64,000 bases of DNA, taken from assembly GCA_036365455.1 (NCBI GenBank), contig JAWQUS010000032.1, forward strand, positions 16,748,001-16,812,000, in the 5' to 3' direction. A program made the translations under genes and the position numbers. Shown here piece by piece: positions 54,601 to 64,000 of this stretch. Within the stretch, counting starts at the first letter, position 1; each line of letters starts with the position of its first letter. Origin of the DNA: Macrosoma leucophasiata. Taxonomy: Eukaryota > Arthropoda > Insecta > Lepidoptera > Hedylidae. The notes beneath the pieces were generated by a model, which saw only the letters and a list, made by a program, of their open reading frames with translations, made no database searches and was not told where the DNA came from.

Positions 54601-57600
54601 CCAGGCATTAGGTGTTATGACTCTGTGCCGGAAATTACAGAGCCGTACATTATCACCTGACCGGAACACAATAGTGCTGAACACTACCATTTAGCGGCAA
54701 GTATATTAGGCAATGCGGTAGTGCCTACGCCCGCGAGCTCCGTCACTGGAGTTCTAAAAGTAAAAACTCCTCTACCAGTAAAAAATAATAATACTACATA
54801 TAGAATGGACACTTCGAGGTCCCGTCCGATTCCCCTCGAGAGGCAGTTGAATAAACTTCAACAGTGAGGTTGCGAGAGGGCGCGTTCGCCCTCTCGCAGC
54901 GGTCTAGTTTTTGTTACCCGGCAATTCCAAGCTTACCATTAGTGACCAGCTAAAACAACAAAGACTAAAACTCACCCGATTGGCGATAGTTGGGTCCCAC
55001 TCGAAGGTTTCACTCTTAACTGGCGTCAAGTTGTTGTCCTCATCCGGTCTCTCTTCCGTGGGTTTCATGTAGCCGACCTTCCTGAAGAGAGTCTCACGGA
55101 ACAGGTTCTTACTGGCGAAGTTTAGGCCGCCAGAGTAGTGGAATATCTTGATGCCGGATATCTCTTGCGCCTGGGGATACAGGTAATTGTTTTAAACTAA
55201 CACGATTTGTATTCATATTTTTATATTGTAAACGGGACTTAATCGCGTACTATTTTAATCGAAGTATTTACCTCGACACTCGACGTTTCGGCCGTAATGC
55301 AACGGCCGTGGTCACACGTGGACACCATGGAGCAGCAGTCTACTCGTGACCACGGCCGTCGCATTACGGCCGAAACGTCGAGTGTCGAGGTAAATACTTC
55401 GATTAAAATAGTACGCGATTAAGTCCCGTTTAATAAAACTACCAAGAGACGGCTGTCAAGGTCAAAGAGAATACAATCACTGGGTCAAGGACTTGAAAAT
55501 GAAAAGTTTGTTTCAAAAAATCTGTTTCAATCGTTATTTATCTATGGTAATATTACAAAGAAGCGCGCATGGCTTCGCGGCTGGTGTAGATCGCAAGCGA
55601 TCTACTCGGTTGTGCGACGCGAGCGCGGTTGGGTGTGTGATGGGTGACCGTTATTGGAGGGCACGTTAAGCCGTGCGTCGGTCCCGGTTGCTTTCGATAT
55701 ATAGCAGTCGTTAAACCTTGTCGGAGGCCTTATGGGCGGTTAGAAAACATCCGACAGCGGTTTGGCCACTAACTCGTATCTCCACTAACCCGCATTGGAG
55801 CAGCGTGGTGGAGTAAACTCCAGGCTTCCTCCCAAAAAGGGGAGAGACTCGTGCCCAATAGTGGGCAACGTTTCAAGGGTTGCTATTATTATTATTATAA
55901 ATATTACAAAGAAAAATTAAATTTTTAGTATCAGAGCCCGAAAGGGGTAGGCCATCGCATTACCTAATCTATTAGCCGTTTTTAAATGTTTCTATTTAGC
56001 CCTGTGTTCCGCTAAGGGGCCCATTGACCTGGAACCACTACCAAGGATGCAAAACAACCTAGGCCTCAGGGATGACAAGGTCACCTGGCATTTGTGTAGT
56101 CCAACTTTCCCTGTTCAGAAGACCCCTACATAATGATGAGTTGAGTCTTTTCAGGATTAATTTTTAATAGATTTAATCTATTCCAACTTCAGGTTTAAAA
56201 GTATTCAAAACAAACAAATATCTATGGGTTACAAACTTCTTTGTACGTAAAATGTAATGTGGTTCTGTGTACCAAAAGTCACATTGAGGTTTTGGCGGGA
56301 ACCTTGAAAGAGGCGTATGGTGCTCTTATTTTATTTCACTTTCTTGGTGTATTTTTAAGTTATATTGAATAAAATTGGTGGCATTTTGTTTGATATAGGT
56401 TTATTACAGTGCCCGGGTATAGTAAAATAGAATAACAGTGCGAAAATACGATCTTTCAGGTTGTCTCCAAAACTACATTGTAAATGTTTTGGTAAAGTAG
56501 CCATCGCTTTACTCGAATAACTTGATTGTAACTCACTTGACTGACATATTATACTTGATAACATAAATAATTGATACTTACATATTATACTTGATGACTA
56601 TATTATACTAACTTTTACGCTGCTTATATAAATATGAAATATCGTTTTACTTGACACTGGCAATATGCGTAATAGCGATGCCATAATAACAAAAAAAAAA
56701 AAAAAAGTCACATTGAATTTTCGACAAGTTTGACATTGTGTCTGACTGTTACAAGTTACAAGAGACAAATTCAATGATGTTTGAAAATTTTAAAATTATA
56801 ATCAATAACAAAATAACCTAAACACAAAAATAATATTAGAAACAAACTCAACAGACATGTAAAAAAAACTAAATTATGGATTCACAACTGACAACATGGG
56901 AATTGAAGCAAAGCTTTAGAGAATGAGAGCCAGAAAATGAAGCTAATTGGTGACAAACGATATCCTTTCATGAATGGTTACGAAGCAGGCAAGCATATAT
57001 CATTTCACGCTTATAGACGTGATAACGTCTAATCATCGATGATCGCCGGCTACATGCACGAAAAACTGTCACGTTCCGCGTCGAGCGTGAAAGCGCGAGC
57101 GCGGAACAAGTGATAAGGAGGCCTAAGCGCCCTAACGCACTAGCGGTTAGCCGCGCAGCTAACCGATTTTACAATTTAATATGCAACCGTCTGTTATGTA
57201 TAGTTAACGTGACCATTTTTATCGTCACTCAAAGCGGGACATTCCCAAAATTAACCTTTAAGGAACCAGGGCGTAAGAGGCTTACTAACGAACGCCCTTA
57301 TTTAAGTATCGTTTTTATTATCTTACGTATCGCCACAGATAATATCTGTGGGTATCGCTATCGATTGCTTTTACGATTAATATAAATTATTCAAAAAATA
57401 TTAAAATTTCGGACGTTTACAGGACAACTTAAGTAGAGTACGCTAGTTTTCTATATATTTTTGCTGAGATTACCGATAACGGGACATTTTCGCTTCCCGA
57501 AAGTTTACCTGGGACACCGGGACGGGCTGCACGAGCTGTCCCGTTCAAAACGGGACGTACGGTCACGTTATGTATAGTGCGTACAATAACAGGCGGTTGC

Positions 57601-60600
57601 ATATTAAACTGTAAAAGCGGCTAGCCGCGCGGCTACCCGCTCCTCTGGCTGACCGATAGTGTGTTACGGCGCTAAGCGAAAGACGTGTCACGTGAACGCG
57701 TATGTTTTATTATGACGTTAACACGTAAAATTATCGTCCATATATCGACTAATCTATCCCTGTGGTAAACTTAATGAATAAAGCAATTATTTGTATTTTC
57801 AGGCATAGTGGACATAGTAAAATGGTGGACTTTCATAGTATTCAACATACTACTCATGTGCGCTATACAATACCTTATAATGTCTATGTACTGGGATCGC
57901 GAAATGGAAGTTATCAGTACGGGGATGTTGCCGAATAATTACTGATATATTTACATGCATTCTTCTGTTTAATGCAGAGATTCCCAAACTATTTTTTTTT
58001 GTAGACCCCTTTAAATTTTTTTGGTTCGGTGGACCCCTTTCCGTGCTGCATTCATATCACATCCTCATATTTCCAATATTTTTTTCACGCCTATGTATAT
58101 CCTGATCGAGTCTCCCATGGACCACACGGGGTACACCTAAACCACTTTGGGAATCACTGGTTTAATGGAAATAAAGATTATCTTTTAAATTAGTTATTTT
58201 TTTAATAGTTCGATATCATGATTGTCCAGTGGCGTAGCTAACATGGATAGCAATCGAGGCAAATGAGCAAAAAAAAAAAACGAGCCGATTATGCCTACGT
58301 GCTCAACATTGATGCGCGCGGCGAACACAACTCCAAGGGCGGCTTATCCTATAGCGCAGGATATGCACAGCACACGGGCGCTGCCGCCGACAGCTAAGCG
58401 CATCGTCTTGGACCATCATGGTACAACAATGATATGACAGAAGCGTTTTCAAACGCAGAAAGATCGTAACTAATACCATACAGTAAGCTATACCTACTTA
58501 TAAAATAGCTTGTTAGAATATGAAAAAAAAAATCTTGTTACGATCGCAAAGTAGTATATTTATAGTAATAGCCGCGTGGGGGGGGGGGGGATCAGCCACA
58601 GAACCGCCTATCTGTATTGCTGCTGACATTGTCATTGCTGTCAAATTTCCATGTCGATTTGTAGCTCCTTTAAAAGTAAGTAAAGTATTGATAATCTGAT
58701 TGATAATTGTTTTATATTATTTCGCATTAACACATGCTTGTGAAAATATATTTTTATTTTTAAAGGAAAATGGAAAGAAAACCTAACTAGCCCTAACTAG
58801 CATAGTTGGTAATAGATGGCGCTGCTGCTACCATAAAGCAATGCAATAGATGTGAAGGAAAGATTTGACAAATCGGGCAGGGCTTCAGTAGCTCAATTGG
58901 AAGAGCGGCTGGACTAGATTCCCAGTAGGTCGCGAGTTCGAGTCTCGCCTGAAGTCAAATTTTTCTTTCCATTTTTCTTTAAAAATAAAATATATTTCAC
59001 AAGCATGTGTTAATGCGAAATAATATAAAAACAATTATTAAGGGTAAAAGCGACTTCCTTACGATATTCAATAAACTGAAAAGTCTATTATATCGGTTGC
59101 CTAACTAGCATAGTTGGTAATAGATGGCGCTGCTGCTACCATAAAGCAATGCAATAGATGTGAAGGAAAGATTTGACAAATCGGGCAGGGCTTCAGTAGC
59201 TCAATTGGAAGAGCGGCTGGACTAGATTCCCAGTAGGTCGCGAGTTCGAGTCTCGCCTGAAGTCAAATTTTTCTTTCCATTTTTCTTTAAAAATAAAAAT
59301 AAATCTCATTGATGTTCTCGTTTTCTTCAGAGATAAACAAGCGATAATGGTAGATTATTTCCATTTTTGTTATTTAGTTAAAGTAAAAATCGACTTTAAA
59401 ATTTGACAGCAGTGACAATGACGGACAGCAATGTCGATAGGCGGTCGCACCCCTGGCCTAGGGGCGCCAGGGTTCATTGCACACAGGCGCCACACGAGCT
59501 AGAGCCGTCCCTGCATAGCTCAGTCTCATTACTACTCGACACACAACTCGTTCACACTCAAGCTCCGTGCTTCAGTGGCGGATTTACAAATTTGCCGCCT
59601 GTAAGCTATTCAATTTTGCCGCCCCTAAATTTTGATACCGTAGTCCACAATCATATCAATAAAATTCCATCTCTATGATTGAGGCTCTATCATCCTCGTT
59701 ACATCAACTTTTCTTCTATGGTTAGAATGAATCAATGAATCATTGAGAACTGTAGTACAAATATCAGGTATTCAATTATTTTAAACCAAAGGACTATAGG
59801 TATCTCTCGATATTGAACTAGTTCTTTATTTAATAAAAATTAAACAATTTTGGTCAGTATTTTTACCGATACAGAAATATCTTTCTGACATTGAATTTGA
59901 GAATATGCAAATACATATTTATTAAATTTTGTACTGAACTAAATCTGCCGCTCTAGGCTCCAGCCTACTCAGCCTGCTGGTAAATCCACCACTGCCGTGC
60001 TTACTGCGTGCCCCTTTGTGTTTAGTTCAGCAAAAAAACCAACAAATGGCGGATCGCGCGCACCCGTTGTAATGCTCTGTTCGTTATTGAGCACGGTTCG
60101 TACGCGCAAGCCGTCCACAATTTCAGTTGACGGCAAATTCTTTCGCTGCGTGTTACATTACATGTTACATTTTGCAAATATGTGCCCCCCTATGGGCTCC
60201 CACACATAACTGCGAATTCGCATCGAATCTGCGAGCTTGCACGAATGCATCGCCTAAAAGAAACATACTTCTTCGTAACTTCACACCTGTAATTCCCGAA
60301 GGGGCAGGCAGAGGTAAATGCATGCATTCATACGTTTTTGGCCCATGTAACAGGTGGCGGCACATTACCAAACTCCAAGGTACCGGAAAACTTCCAGAAA
60401 ATGGAAAAATCCCAATAGAACCAGAGAAAAAGTATTTTTAACCGTTATCTGTGATAGCCCTCGACTCGGGAATAGAACCCAGGACCTCCGGCTTAGTAGT
60501 AGTGGCCTCCTACCACTAGGCTACTGAGAAAGTTAAAAATATACTCACAGCTCTATACCGCTTGATGTCCAAATACAGGTCGGTGTCGAGGACCCTCCCC

Positions 60601-63600
60601 AGCAGGCAGGTGTAGGGCTTCTGCGAGCGGCAGAACAGCGTGCCCACACTCGCTAGCAGCCCTGCGGCCAATCTGACAGTTCAATAGAAACACTCATTGT
60701 ACAAAAAATTTTTTTTCTTTGTGTGTGGGGGGGAGGGGGGGGGGTTTAAACAAGCAAATAAAAAAAGTAGTAGATACTGGTGGTAGAAATCCAGAGACGG
60801 AGCTCGCGAGCATAGGCACCACCGCAGTACCTAATATAATAGGTTGGGGAAAAAGTCTTTTCGCATTATAGTATGTATGAACTTGTAATAAAATCTCTTT
60901 GGCTGTAGTATTTGTATCTGGCTGGTTTTGGTATCATTGAAAGTTAAAATTTTAAAGAACATAATTCCAAATTCAAATTAGGCAAATGTGTGATTTTCAT
61001 TTGTTTTTCGTACTGTCAAGATGAGTGATTCTAATGAAGAAATTCGATACATTTAAAAATTTTACTACAAAAAAGGTAAAAATGCAACGCAAGCCGCGAA
61101 AAAAAATTGCGATGTTTATGGACCTAGTGCAGTGTCTGTGAGAGTAGCACATATATGGTTTAAGCGTTTTCAATCCGGAAATTTTCATGTCAAAGATGCA
61201 CCTCGCTCTGGTAGCCCTATTACGGATAAAATGGATGCCATTTTTGAAAAAGTGGAGCAAGATCGACATATCAGTAGTTACGACGTAGCTGAAGAACTGA
61301 GAATTGATCACAAAACAGTTTTGGCGCATTTGAAAAAAGCTGGGTACATAAAAAAGCTCGATATTTGGGTACCTCACGAGCTCACTGAAAGAAACCTAAT
61401 GAACCGTGTACTCATTTGTGATTCTTTATTACGACGTAATGAAACCGAATCATTTTTGAAGAAGCTGATAACTGGTGATGAAAAGTGGATCACATACGAC
61501 AAGAACGTGCGAAAAAGGTCGTGGTCAAAGGCCGGTCAGGCTTCACAGACTGTGGCGAAACCCGGGTTAACTCGCAATAAGGTGATGTTGTGTGTGTGGT
61601 GGGATTGGAAGGGCATTATTCATTATGAGCTATTACCACCAGGCAGGACTATCGATTCTGAACTCTACTGCGAACAACTGATGAGATTAAAGCAAGAAGT
61701 TGAGAGAAAGCGGCCGGAATTGATCAACAGAAGGGGTGTGGTGTTTCATCATGATAACGCTAGACCTCACACATCTATAGCCACTCAGCAAAAATTAAGA
61801 GAGTTTGGCTGGGAGGTGTTAATGCATCCGCCGTATAGTCCTGACCTTGCACCTTCAGATTTCCACCTGTTTCGGTCTCTTCAGAATTCTTTATGCAATG
61901 TTAGGTTAACATCACGAGAGGACTGCCAAATCCACTTGTCGCGGTATTTTGATGAGAAGTCCCAATTTTTTTAATAGCAATCGGATCATGTCCCTACCTA
62001 CAAGATGGCAAAAGGTTATCGAACAAAATGGTACATACATACTTTAGTTAAATTTAAATAAACTATATTAAAAAATGTTTTGAATTATCTTAAAAAATGC
62101 GAAGAAACTTTTTCCCCAACTACTTGTTGCTAAATGGTGGGGTTCAGCACTATCGTGTTCCGGTCAGGTGGTAATGTATGGCCCTGTAATTTCTGGCACA
62201 GAGGCATTACATCTTAGGCCTCAGGAGTGGCAACGCATCTGCATTTTGACGTTGGTCTTTGACTTGATGACTGCCACATATACATCAAAAACCCAGAGGG
62301 CAAAATGCAGATTTCATTTTAAGATCCACTTTTGCGTTTTCAATATTTGGAGCTTATTTATTTATCACCACAATAACCTTAATAACTACACAGTTTCGAT
62401 CGATCGAACTGGTGGTAGAGCTCCAGTGATGGAGTTCGCGGGCGTAGGCACCACCGCATTACCTATACTTGCCGCTAACACTAGTGTAAATGGTAATGTA
62501 GCACTATTGTGTTCCGGTCAGGTGGTCCGGTCATTTCCGGCAGCAGAACGACGTTTGCCGGGTCAATCAGTAATCAATAATTGCGTAAGTAAACTCACCC
62601 GATGTCAATATTAATAAGAATGGTCACCAGGAACGTGACTAACCACACCACAGCATCTAATTTGCTTAGCTTCCAGAACCTGTAACAAAATATTAAATAC
62701 ACATTAGGTATATGTTATCTTATGTACCAGAATCATAATCAGAAAGTCATTTATCATTTTTTCTGGTTTCTGTGGACCCCCCTCCTTGCTACATTTATAT
62801 CACATTCCCATATTTCCGACCTATCCTTGCTACATTTATATCACATTCCCATATTTCCAACGCCTACGTAGACCCCCATCGAGTCCCATGGACCCCAGGG
62901 GGTCTATATGGACCACTTTGGGAATCACTGGGCACCTCTTATGACACGTCAAAAACAAACAAAATAAATTAAAGTGAATAACAATTGATATACATGTCAA
63001 ACAAGATAAAAAATATATGTAAAGTCAAGAATATCACTAAGATAAAACTAAATGTAATAAATTAATGTAAAAAGTATATCAGTAGAATGTCTCATTTCCC
63101 CTTTACAAACTGATAACAAAGAGTAAAAAGAAAAGAAAAAGAGTCATTCTTTGTCATTCACCGGCAGAGTTCCAAAATTAGGTATATGTTATCTTATGTA
63201 CCATGCGTAAGGACCGACTAAGCAACTAATACTAGCTGCCCCGATAAACTCCGTATCGCCACAGAGTTATAAAAAAATCAAATGTCCAAAAAATAAAAAT
63301 ATAATATTTGGTGAGAATCAGGAAACCTTTGATATAAAAAAAATCTACAACCGATTCTCATTCTAATAACACACTTCATGGTAATCGGTCAAGCCGTTTC
63401 GGAGGAGTATTGTTACCAACACTGTGACAGATATGTACGAGTATATATTAGATTTCCTGTCTCTTCATTCATGTCTCTGTGATAGTTGTTAAGGCGGCAA
63501 CTTGAAAAAGGTATTGTTTTTTATATTATCGCATTAGCACATCTTACATGCTAGTATTTTTAAAGGAAAATGAAAAGATAAATTTGATTTCAGGCGAGAC

Positions 63601-64000
63601 TCAAACTCGCGGCCACAGGGAATCTAGTCCAGCCGCTCTTCCAACTGAGCTACCGAAGTCCTGCCCGATTTGTCAAATCTTTCCTTCACATTTATTGCAT
63701 TGCCTTATAGTGGCAGTAGCGACATCTATTGCCAAACAATGCTCGTTTGCTGGTTAGGCAATCGAAATAATAAACATTGCAGTTTATTAAATATCGTAAA
63801 TAAGTCGCTTTTACCCTTAATAATTGTTTTTATATTATTTCGCATTAACACGTGCTAGTGAAATATATTTATAAGAAAAAAAACTGAAGAAGGAAAAAAG
63901 TCAAAATATTCCAATTAATTGAAAGTCTCTATAGAGATTATTATTAAACTGTGTACACTTACTTGGCCAACTCCTTGACCTGCATGAACATGCCCTTGAG
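51494..64000 (-). CDS. SLC26-family anion exchanger (Prestin-like), C-terminal part
   Basis: The six exons seen (64000-63963, 62679-62599, 60672-60549, 55170-54976, 53220-53094, 51639-51494) splice in frame to 236 residues. The 5' part lies beyond the window. The series starts LKGMFMQVKELAKFWKLSKL, crosses hydrophobic segments (WLVTFLVTILINIDIGLAAG), then a linker (CLLGRVLDTDLYLDIKRYRA) and the STAS domain. STAS strands include SGIKIFHYSGGLNFASKNLF and VHCVIIDATALSYVDGPGIK. The end is KENPITITT. SLC26 proteins exchange sulfate, chloride, bicarbonate or oxalate at the plasma membrane; which substrate this one carries cannot be read here. Between STAS strands, the Glu/Asp-rich insert RPDEDNNLTPVKSE is the usual variable loop. 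All phases and splice sites are consistent. Introns carry many young insertions. Confidence 0.9.
51740..52010 (+). repeat. 118-bp tandem duplication, TTACCA-rich
   Basis: The block from AGTTCACGTGCGGTCACCAT to TCTTACCATCTTTTTCCATT occurs at about 51748 and 51866, and a third, decayed start is at 51984. An open frame on the plus strand (51668-52078) simply follows the repeat; no family was recognised. Confidence 0.85.
52164..52428 (-). mobile_element. Helitron-like non-autonomous element
   Basis: Reverse relative of 14594-14857: AGCTGGCCCGGCAAACTTCG at one side and CAATTGATTTTTATATATTA at the other. Confidence 0.55.
52484..53005 (+). repeat. Two family A copies in direct tandem
   Basis: 52484-52708 (diverged) followed at once by 52711-53002 (full length, A tail). 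A short third tail fragment (GTGTACTGCAAGCTTGTTTG) follows to 53046. Confidence 0.85.
53094..53220 (-). CDS. SLC26 exon, STAS core
   Basis: VHCVIIDATALSYVDGPGIK, SLVAAQQELTASNITVLLAG, ANG. Contains the D-x-S/A-like turn typical of STAS. Donor GTAAGC. Confidence 0.92.
53248..53420 (+). repeat. Repeat family A, 5' part
   Basis: TTTTACTGGTGGTAGAGCTC to GCCTCAGGAGTGATAACTC, then replaced by the LINE end. Confidence 0.8.
53424..53735 (-). repeat. LINE 3' end with (ATTATG)n
   Basis: (ATAATC)n then ATTTATTCACAAGAACATAG, minus orientation. Confidence 0.5.
53738..53980. mobile_element. Palindromic MITE inserted in family A
   Basis: Family A tail (GACCTTGGTCTTTGTGTAA.. GTGTCTATAGGCTGCCGTCA) is interrupted at 53755-53894 by the inverted-arm MITE (GGGCGAGATTCACAGACCGC / GGTCTGTGAATCTCACCAT). 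TA appears on both sides. Confidence 0.85.
54505..54785 (-). repeat. Repeat family A, full length
   Basis: Minus orientation from TTATAAAAGTGGCTTGC to GAGTTCT..CTCTACCAGTA. Confidence 0.82.
54976..55170 (-). CDS. SLC26 exon, STAS start
   Basis: AQEISGIKIFHYSGGLNFAS, KNLFRETLFRKVGYMKPTEE and the acidic loop to EWDPTIANR. Acceptor TATCCCCAG; phase 0 both ends. Confidence 0.92.
55231..55430. mobile_element. Palindromic element (CGACGTTTCGGCC family)
   Basis: Arms AACGGGACTTAATCGCGTAC..GACGTTTCGGCCGTAATGCA and the inverse, around a spacer with GGACACCATGGAGCAGCAGT. The GTGACCACGG/CGAAACGTCG core is shared with the 51-kb palindrome. Confidence 0.85.
55561..55900 (+). repeat. 5S-rRNA-derived SINE, full length
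   Basis: Plus orientation: AAGCGCGCATGGCTTCGCGG head, GTGTGTGATGGGTGACCGTT 5S-like block, (ATT)n tail at 55885-55898. Confidence 0.8.
56276..56716 (+). repeat. GGCGGGAA-head retroposon, variant D, with 12-bp TSD
   Basis: Element 56288-56704: GGTTTTGGCGGGAACCTTGA head, A tail of about 16. AAGTCACATTGA is duplicated at 56276-56287 and 56705-56716. Confidence 0.9.
56937..57945 (+). CDS. Putative 51-residue single-pass membrane peptide, two exons
   Basis: Exon 56937-56949 (ATG AAG CTA ATT G, donor GTGACA) joins exon 57803-57945 (acceptor TATTTTCAG) in phase to give MKLIGIVDIVKWWTFIVFNI, LLMCAIQYLIMSMYWDREME, ending MLPNNY and TGA. One long hydrophobic segment (about residues 12-35) with an acidic tail suggests a small membrane protein. 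The upstream frame MDSQLTTWELKQSFRE (ATG 56876) stops 13 bases before this ATG, so either it is a short upstream ORF or a one-base indel split a longer N-terminus. It lies antisense in an SLC26 intron. I recognise no family. It may be a pseudogene or chance. Confidence 0.4.
57124..57675. mobile_element. GC-rich long-TIR MITE, TAA duplication
   Basis: Element 57127-57672 with inverted ends (GCGCCCTAACGCACTA / TAGTGTGTTACGGCGC) and arms of about 100 bases. TAA flanks both sides. The interior carries several GGGACA/TGTCCCG words. It sits in the intron of the putative membrane-peptide gene. Confidence 0.8.
57967..58167. mobile_element. hAT MITE with exact 8-bp TSD
   Basis: Element 57975-58159 (CAGAGATTCCCAAACTATTT .. 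CACTTTGGGAATCACTG). GTTTAATG is duplicated at 57967-57974 and 58160-58167. Confidence 0.92.
58170..58175 (+). terminator. Possible polyadenylation signal
   Basis: AATAAA downstream of the putative membrane-peptide stop; before the hAT insertion it would have been about 30 bases after the stop codon. Confidence 0.3.
58881..58957 (+). tRNA. tRNA-like sequence, tandem copy 1
   Basis: GGCTTCA acceptor (one G-U pair), D arm and T arm (GCGAG/CTCGC) intact. Anticodon loop CTAGATT. Confidence 0.45.
59189..59265 (+). tRNA. tRNA-like sequence, tandem copy 2
   Basis: Identical to 58881-58957 over the whole tRNA-like core. Confidence 0.45.
59565..60002. mobile_element. hAT MITE (CAGTGGCGGATTTAC) with exact 8-bp TSD
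   Basis: Element 59573-59994, ends CAGTGGCGGATTTACAAA and GGTAAATCCACCACTG. CCGTGCTT is duplicated at 59565-59572 and 59995-60002. Confidence 0.92.
60272..60540 (-). repeat. tRNA-derived SINE
   Basis: Minus orientation; TAACTTCACACCTGTAATTC at the 3' end, B box region GGGAATAGAACCCAGGACCT and head GTGGCCTCCTACCACTAGGC at the right. Confidence 0.82.
60549..60672 (-). CDS. SLC26 exon, last membrane segment and linker
   Basis: GLAAGLLASVGTLFCRSQKP, YTCLLGRVLDTDLYLDIKRY, RA. Acceptor CTGTCAG; donor GTGAGT. Confidence 0.92.
60840..62122 (+). mobile_element. Mariner transposon, full length, TA target duplication
   Basis: Element 60842-62120 (1279 bases) with inverted ends GGTTGGGGAAAAAGTCTTTT and GAAACTTTTTCCCCAAC, TA on both sides. 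Tc1/mariner superfamily. Confidence 0.92.
61021..62047 (+). pseudogene. Mariner transposase, broken
   Basis: Starts MSDSNEEIRYI then a TAA at 61054-61056. The frame continues through the helix-turn-helix region (SVRVAHIWFKRFQSGNFHVK) and the catalytic D,D34D residues (TGDEKWI, HHDNARPH, YSPDLAPSD). At about 61960 a one-base shift leads to an early TAA (61972-61974), while the other frame carries the usual ending TRWQKVIEQNGTYI to TAG at 62045-62047. Catalytic residues are intact, but the enzyme cannot be made in one piece. The nuclease and DNA-binding function are known for the family. Confidence 0.93.
62407..62545 (+). repeat. Repeat family A, partial
   Basis: ACTGGTGGTAGAGCTCCAGT to GTTCCGGTCAGGTGGTCCGG with small rearrangements. 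Confidence 0.75.
62599..62679 (-). CDS. SLC26 exon, penultimate membrane segment
   Basis: FWKLSKLDAVVWLVTFLVTI then LINIDIG. Acceptor TTACAG; donor GTGAGT. Confidence 0.92.
62726..63190 (-). repeat. LINE 3' region interrupted by a hAT fragment
   Basis: CATAATCAGAAAGTCATTTA and, after 62936, CTCTTATGACACGTCAAAAA: continuous in the 20180 copy, here split by hAT-type sequence 62757-62931 (GTGGACCCCCCTCC .. TTTGGGAATCACTG). Confidence 0.6.
63231..63455 (-). mobile_element. Helitron-like fragment
   Basis: ACTAGCTGCCCCGATAAACT at the left (CTAGT end on the minus strand), AATCGGTCAAGCCGTTTCGG inside, AGTATATATTAGA at the right. Confidence 0.5.
63515..63870 (-). repeat. tRNA-like repeat unit, diverged
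   Basis: tRNA-like core about 63585-63660 with a deletion (GGCCACAGGGAATC), then the GCATTGCCTTATAGTGGCAG flank and the ATTATTTCGCATTAACACG arm at 63833. Confidence 0.75.
63963..64000 (-). CDS. SLC26 exon, partial at window end
   Basis: LKGMFMQVKELAK; donor GTAAGT at 63962. Continues outside the window. Confidence 0.85.

Larger units (their letters stand above)
58705..59305 (+). repeat. Tandem pair of tRNA-like repeat units
   Basis: Unit of about 308 bases (CCTAACTAGCATAGTTGGTA .. GAAAAGTCTATTATATCGGTTG) repeated at about 58790 and 59099, each with a tRNA-like core. An additional left flank with ATTAACACATGC lies at 58705-58760. Confidence 0.88.
60778..62270 (+). repeat. Family A copy split by mariner
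   Basis: Head 60778-60839 and tail 62123-62270 are one family A copy; the break lies in CTAATA/TACTTG. Confidence 0.85.

Overview
The window looks like a gene-poor, repeat-rich stretch of lepidopteran nuclear DNA; the family cannot be resolved. The evidence is AT-rich sequence, short coding exons with GT-AG introns, tRNA- and 5S-rRNA-derived SINEs, Helitron ends (CTAGT), RTE and jockey/CR1-type LINE debris, mariner and many short foldback MITEs. All gene models below were built by hand from splice sites, reading frame and protein family resemblance. No search was run.

Layout. (1) 1-12.4 kb holds repeats only. (2) 12629-20037 (+) is a complete seven-exon HSPBP1/Fes1-type Hsp70 nucleotide-exchange factor (356 aa). 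Introns 4 and 6 contain GGACAG-type minisatellites and extra partial copies of the neighbouring exon. (3) 20.3-27.4 kb holds MITEs, retroposons and a LINE nested in a MITE. (4) 38124-27463 (-) is a complete eight-exon secreted chymotrypsin-like serine protease (315 aa). The Ser-containing exon is followed by degenerate tandem copies of itself, and introns carry LINE fragments. (5) 38.2-51.4 kb has no protein gene. It contains Helitrons, two foldback MITE families, a U6 snRNA sequence fused to a LINE-like tail and bounded by a 13-bp direct repeat, and a retroposon starting with GAGTTTTGGCGGGAAC. (6) 51494 to the window end (-) is the 3' part of an SLC26 anion exchanger (last transmembrane segments plus STAS domain, 236 aa seen). 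Its introns hold a complete mariner with a broken transposase, hAT and Harbinger-like MITEs with target-site duplications, and a possible small plus-strand gene for a 51-residue single-pass membrane peptide.

Repeats carry most of the interest. One A-tailed family starting ACTGGTGGTAGAGCTCCAG has about 30 copies. A second retroposon family, with a GGCGGGAA head, shows clean target-site duplications at four sites. A tRNA-like sequence lies inside inverted and tandem repeats. 5S-derived SINEs occur five times. The three protein genes are functionally unrelated (cytosolic chaperone cofactor, secreted protease, membrane anion exchanger) and show no sign of co-regulation.
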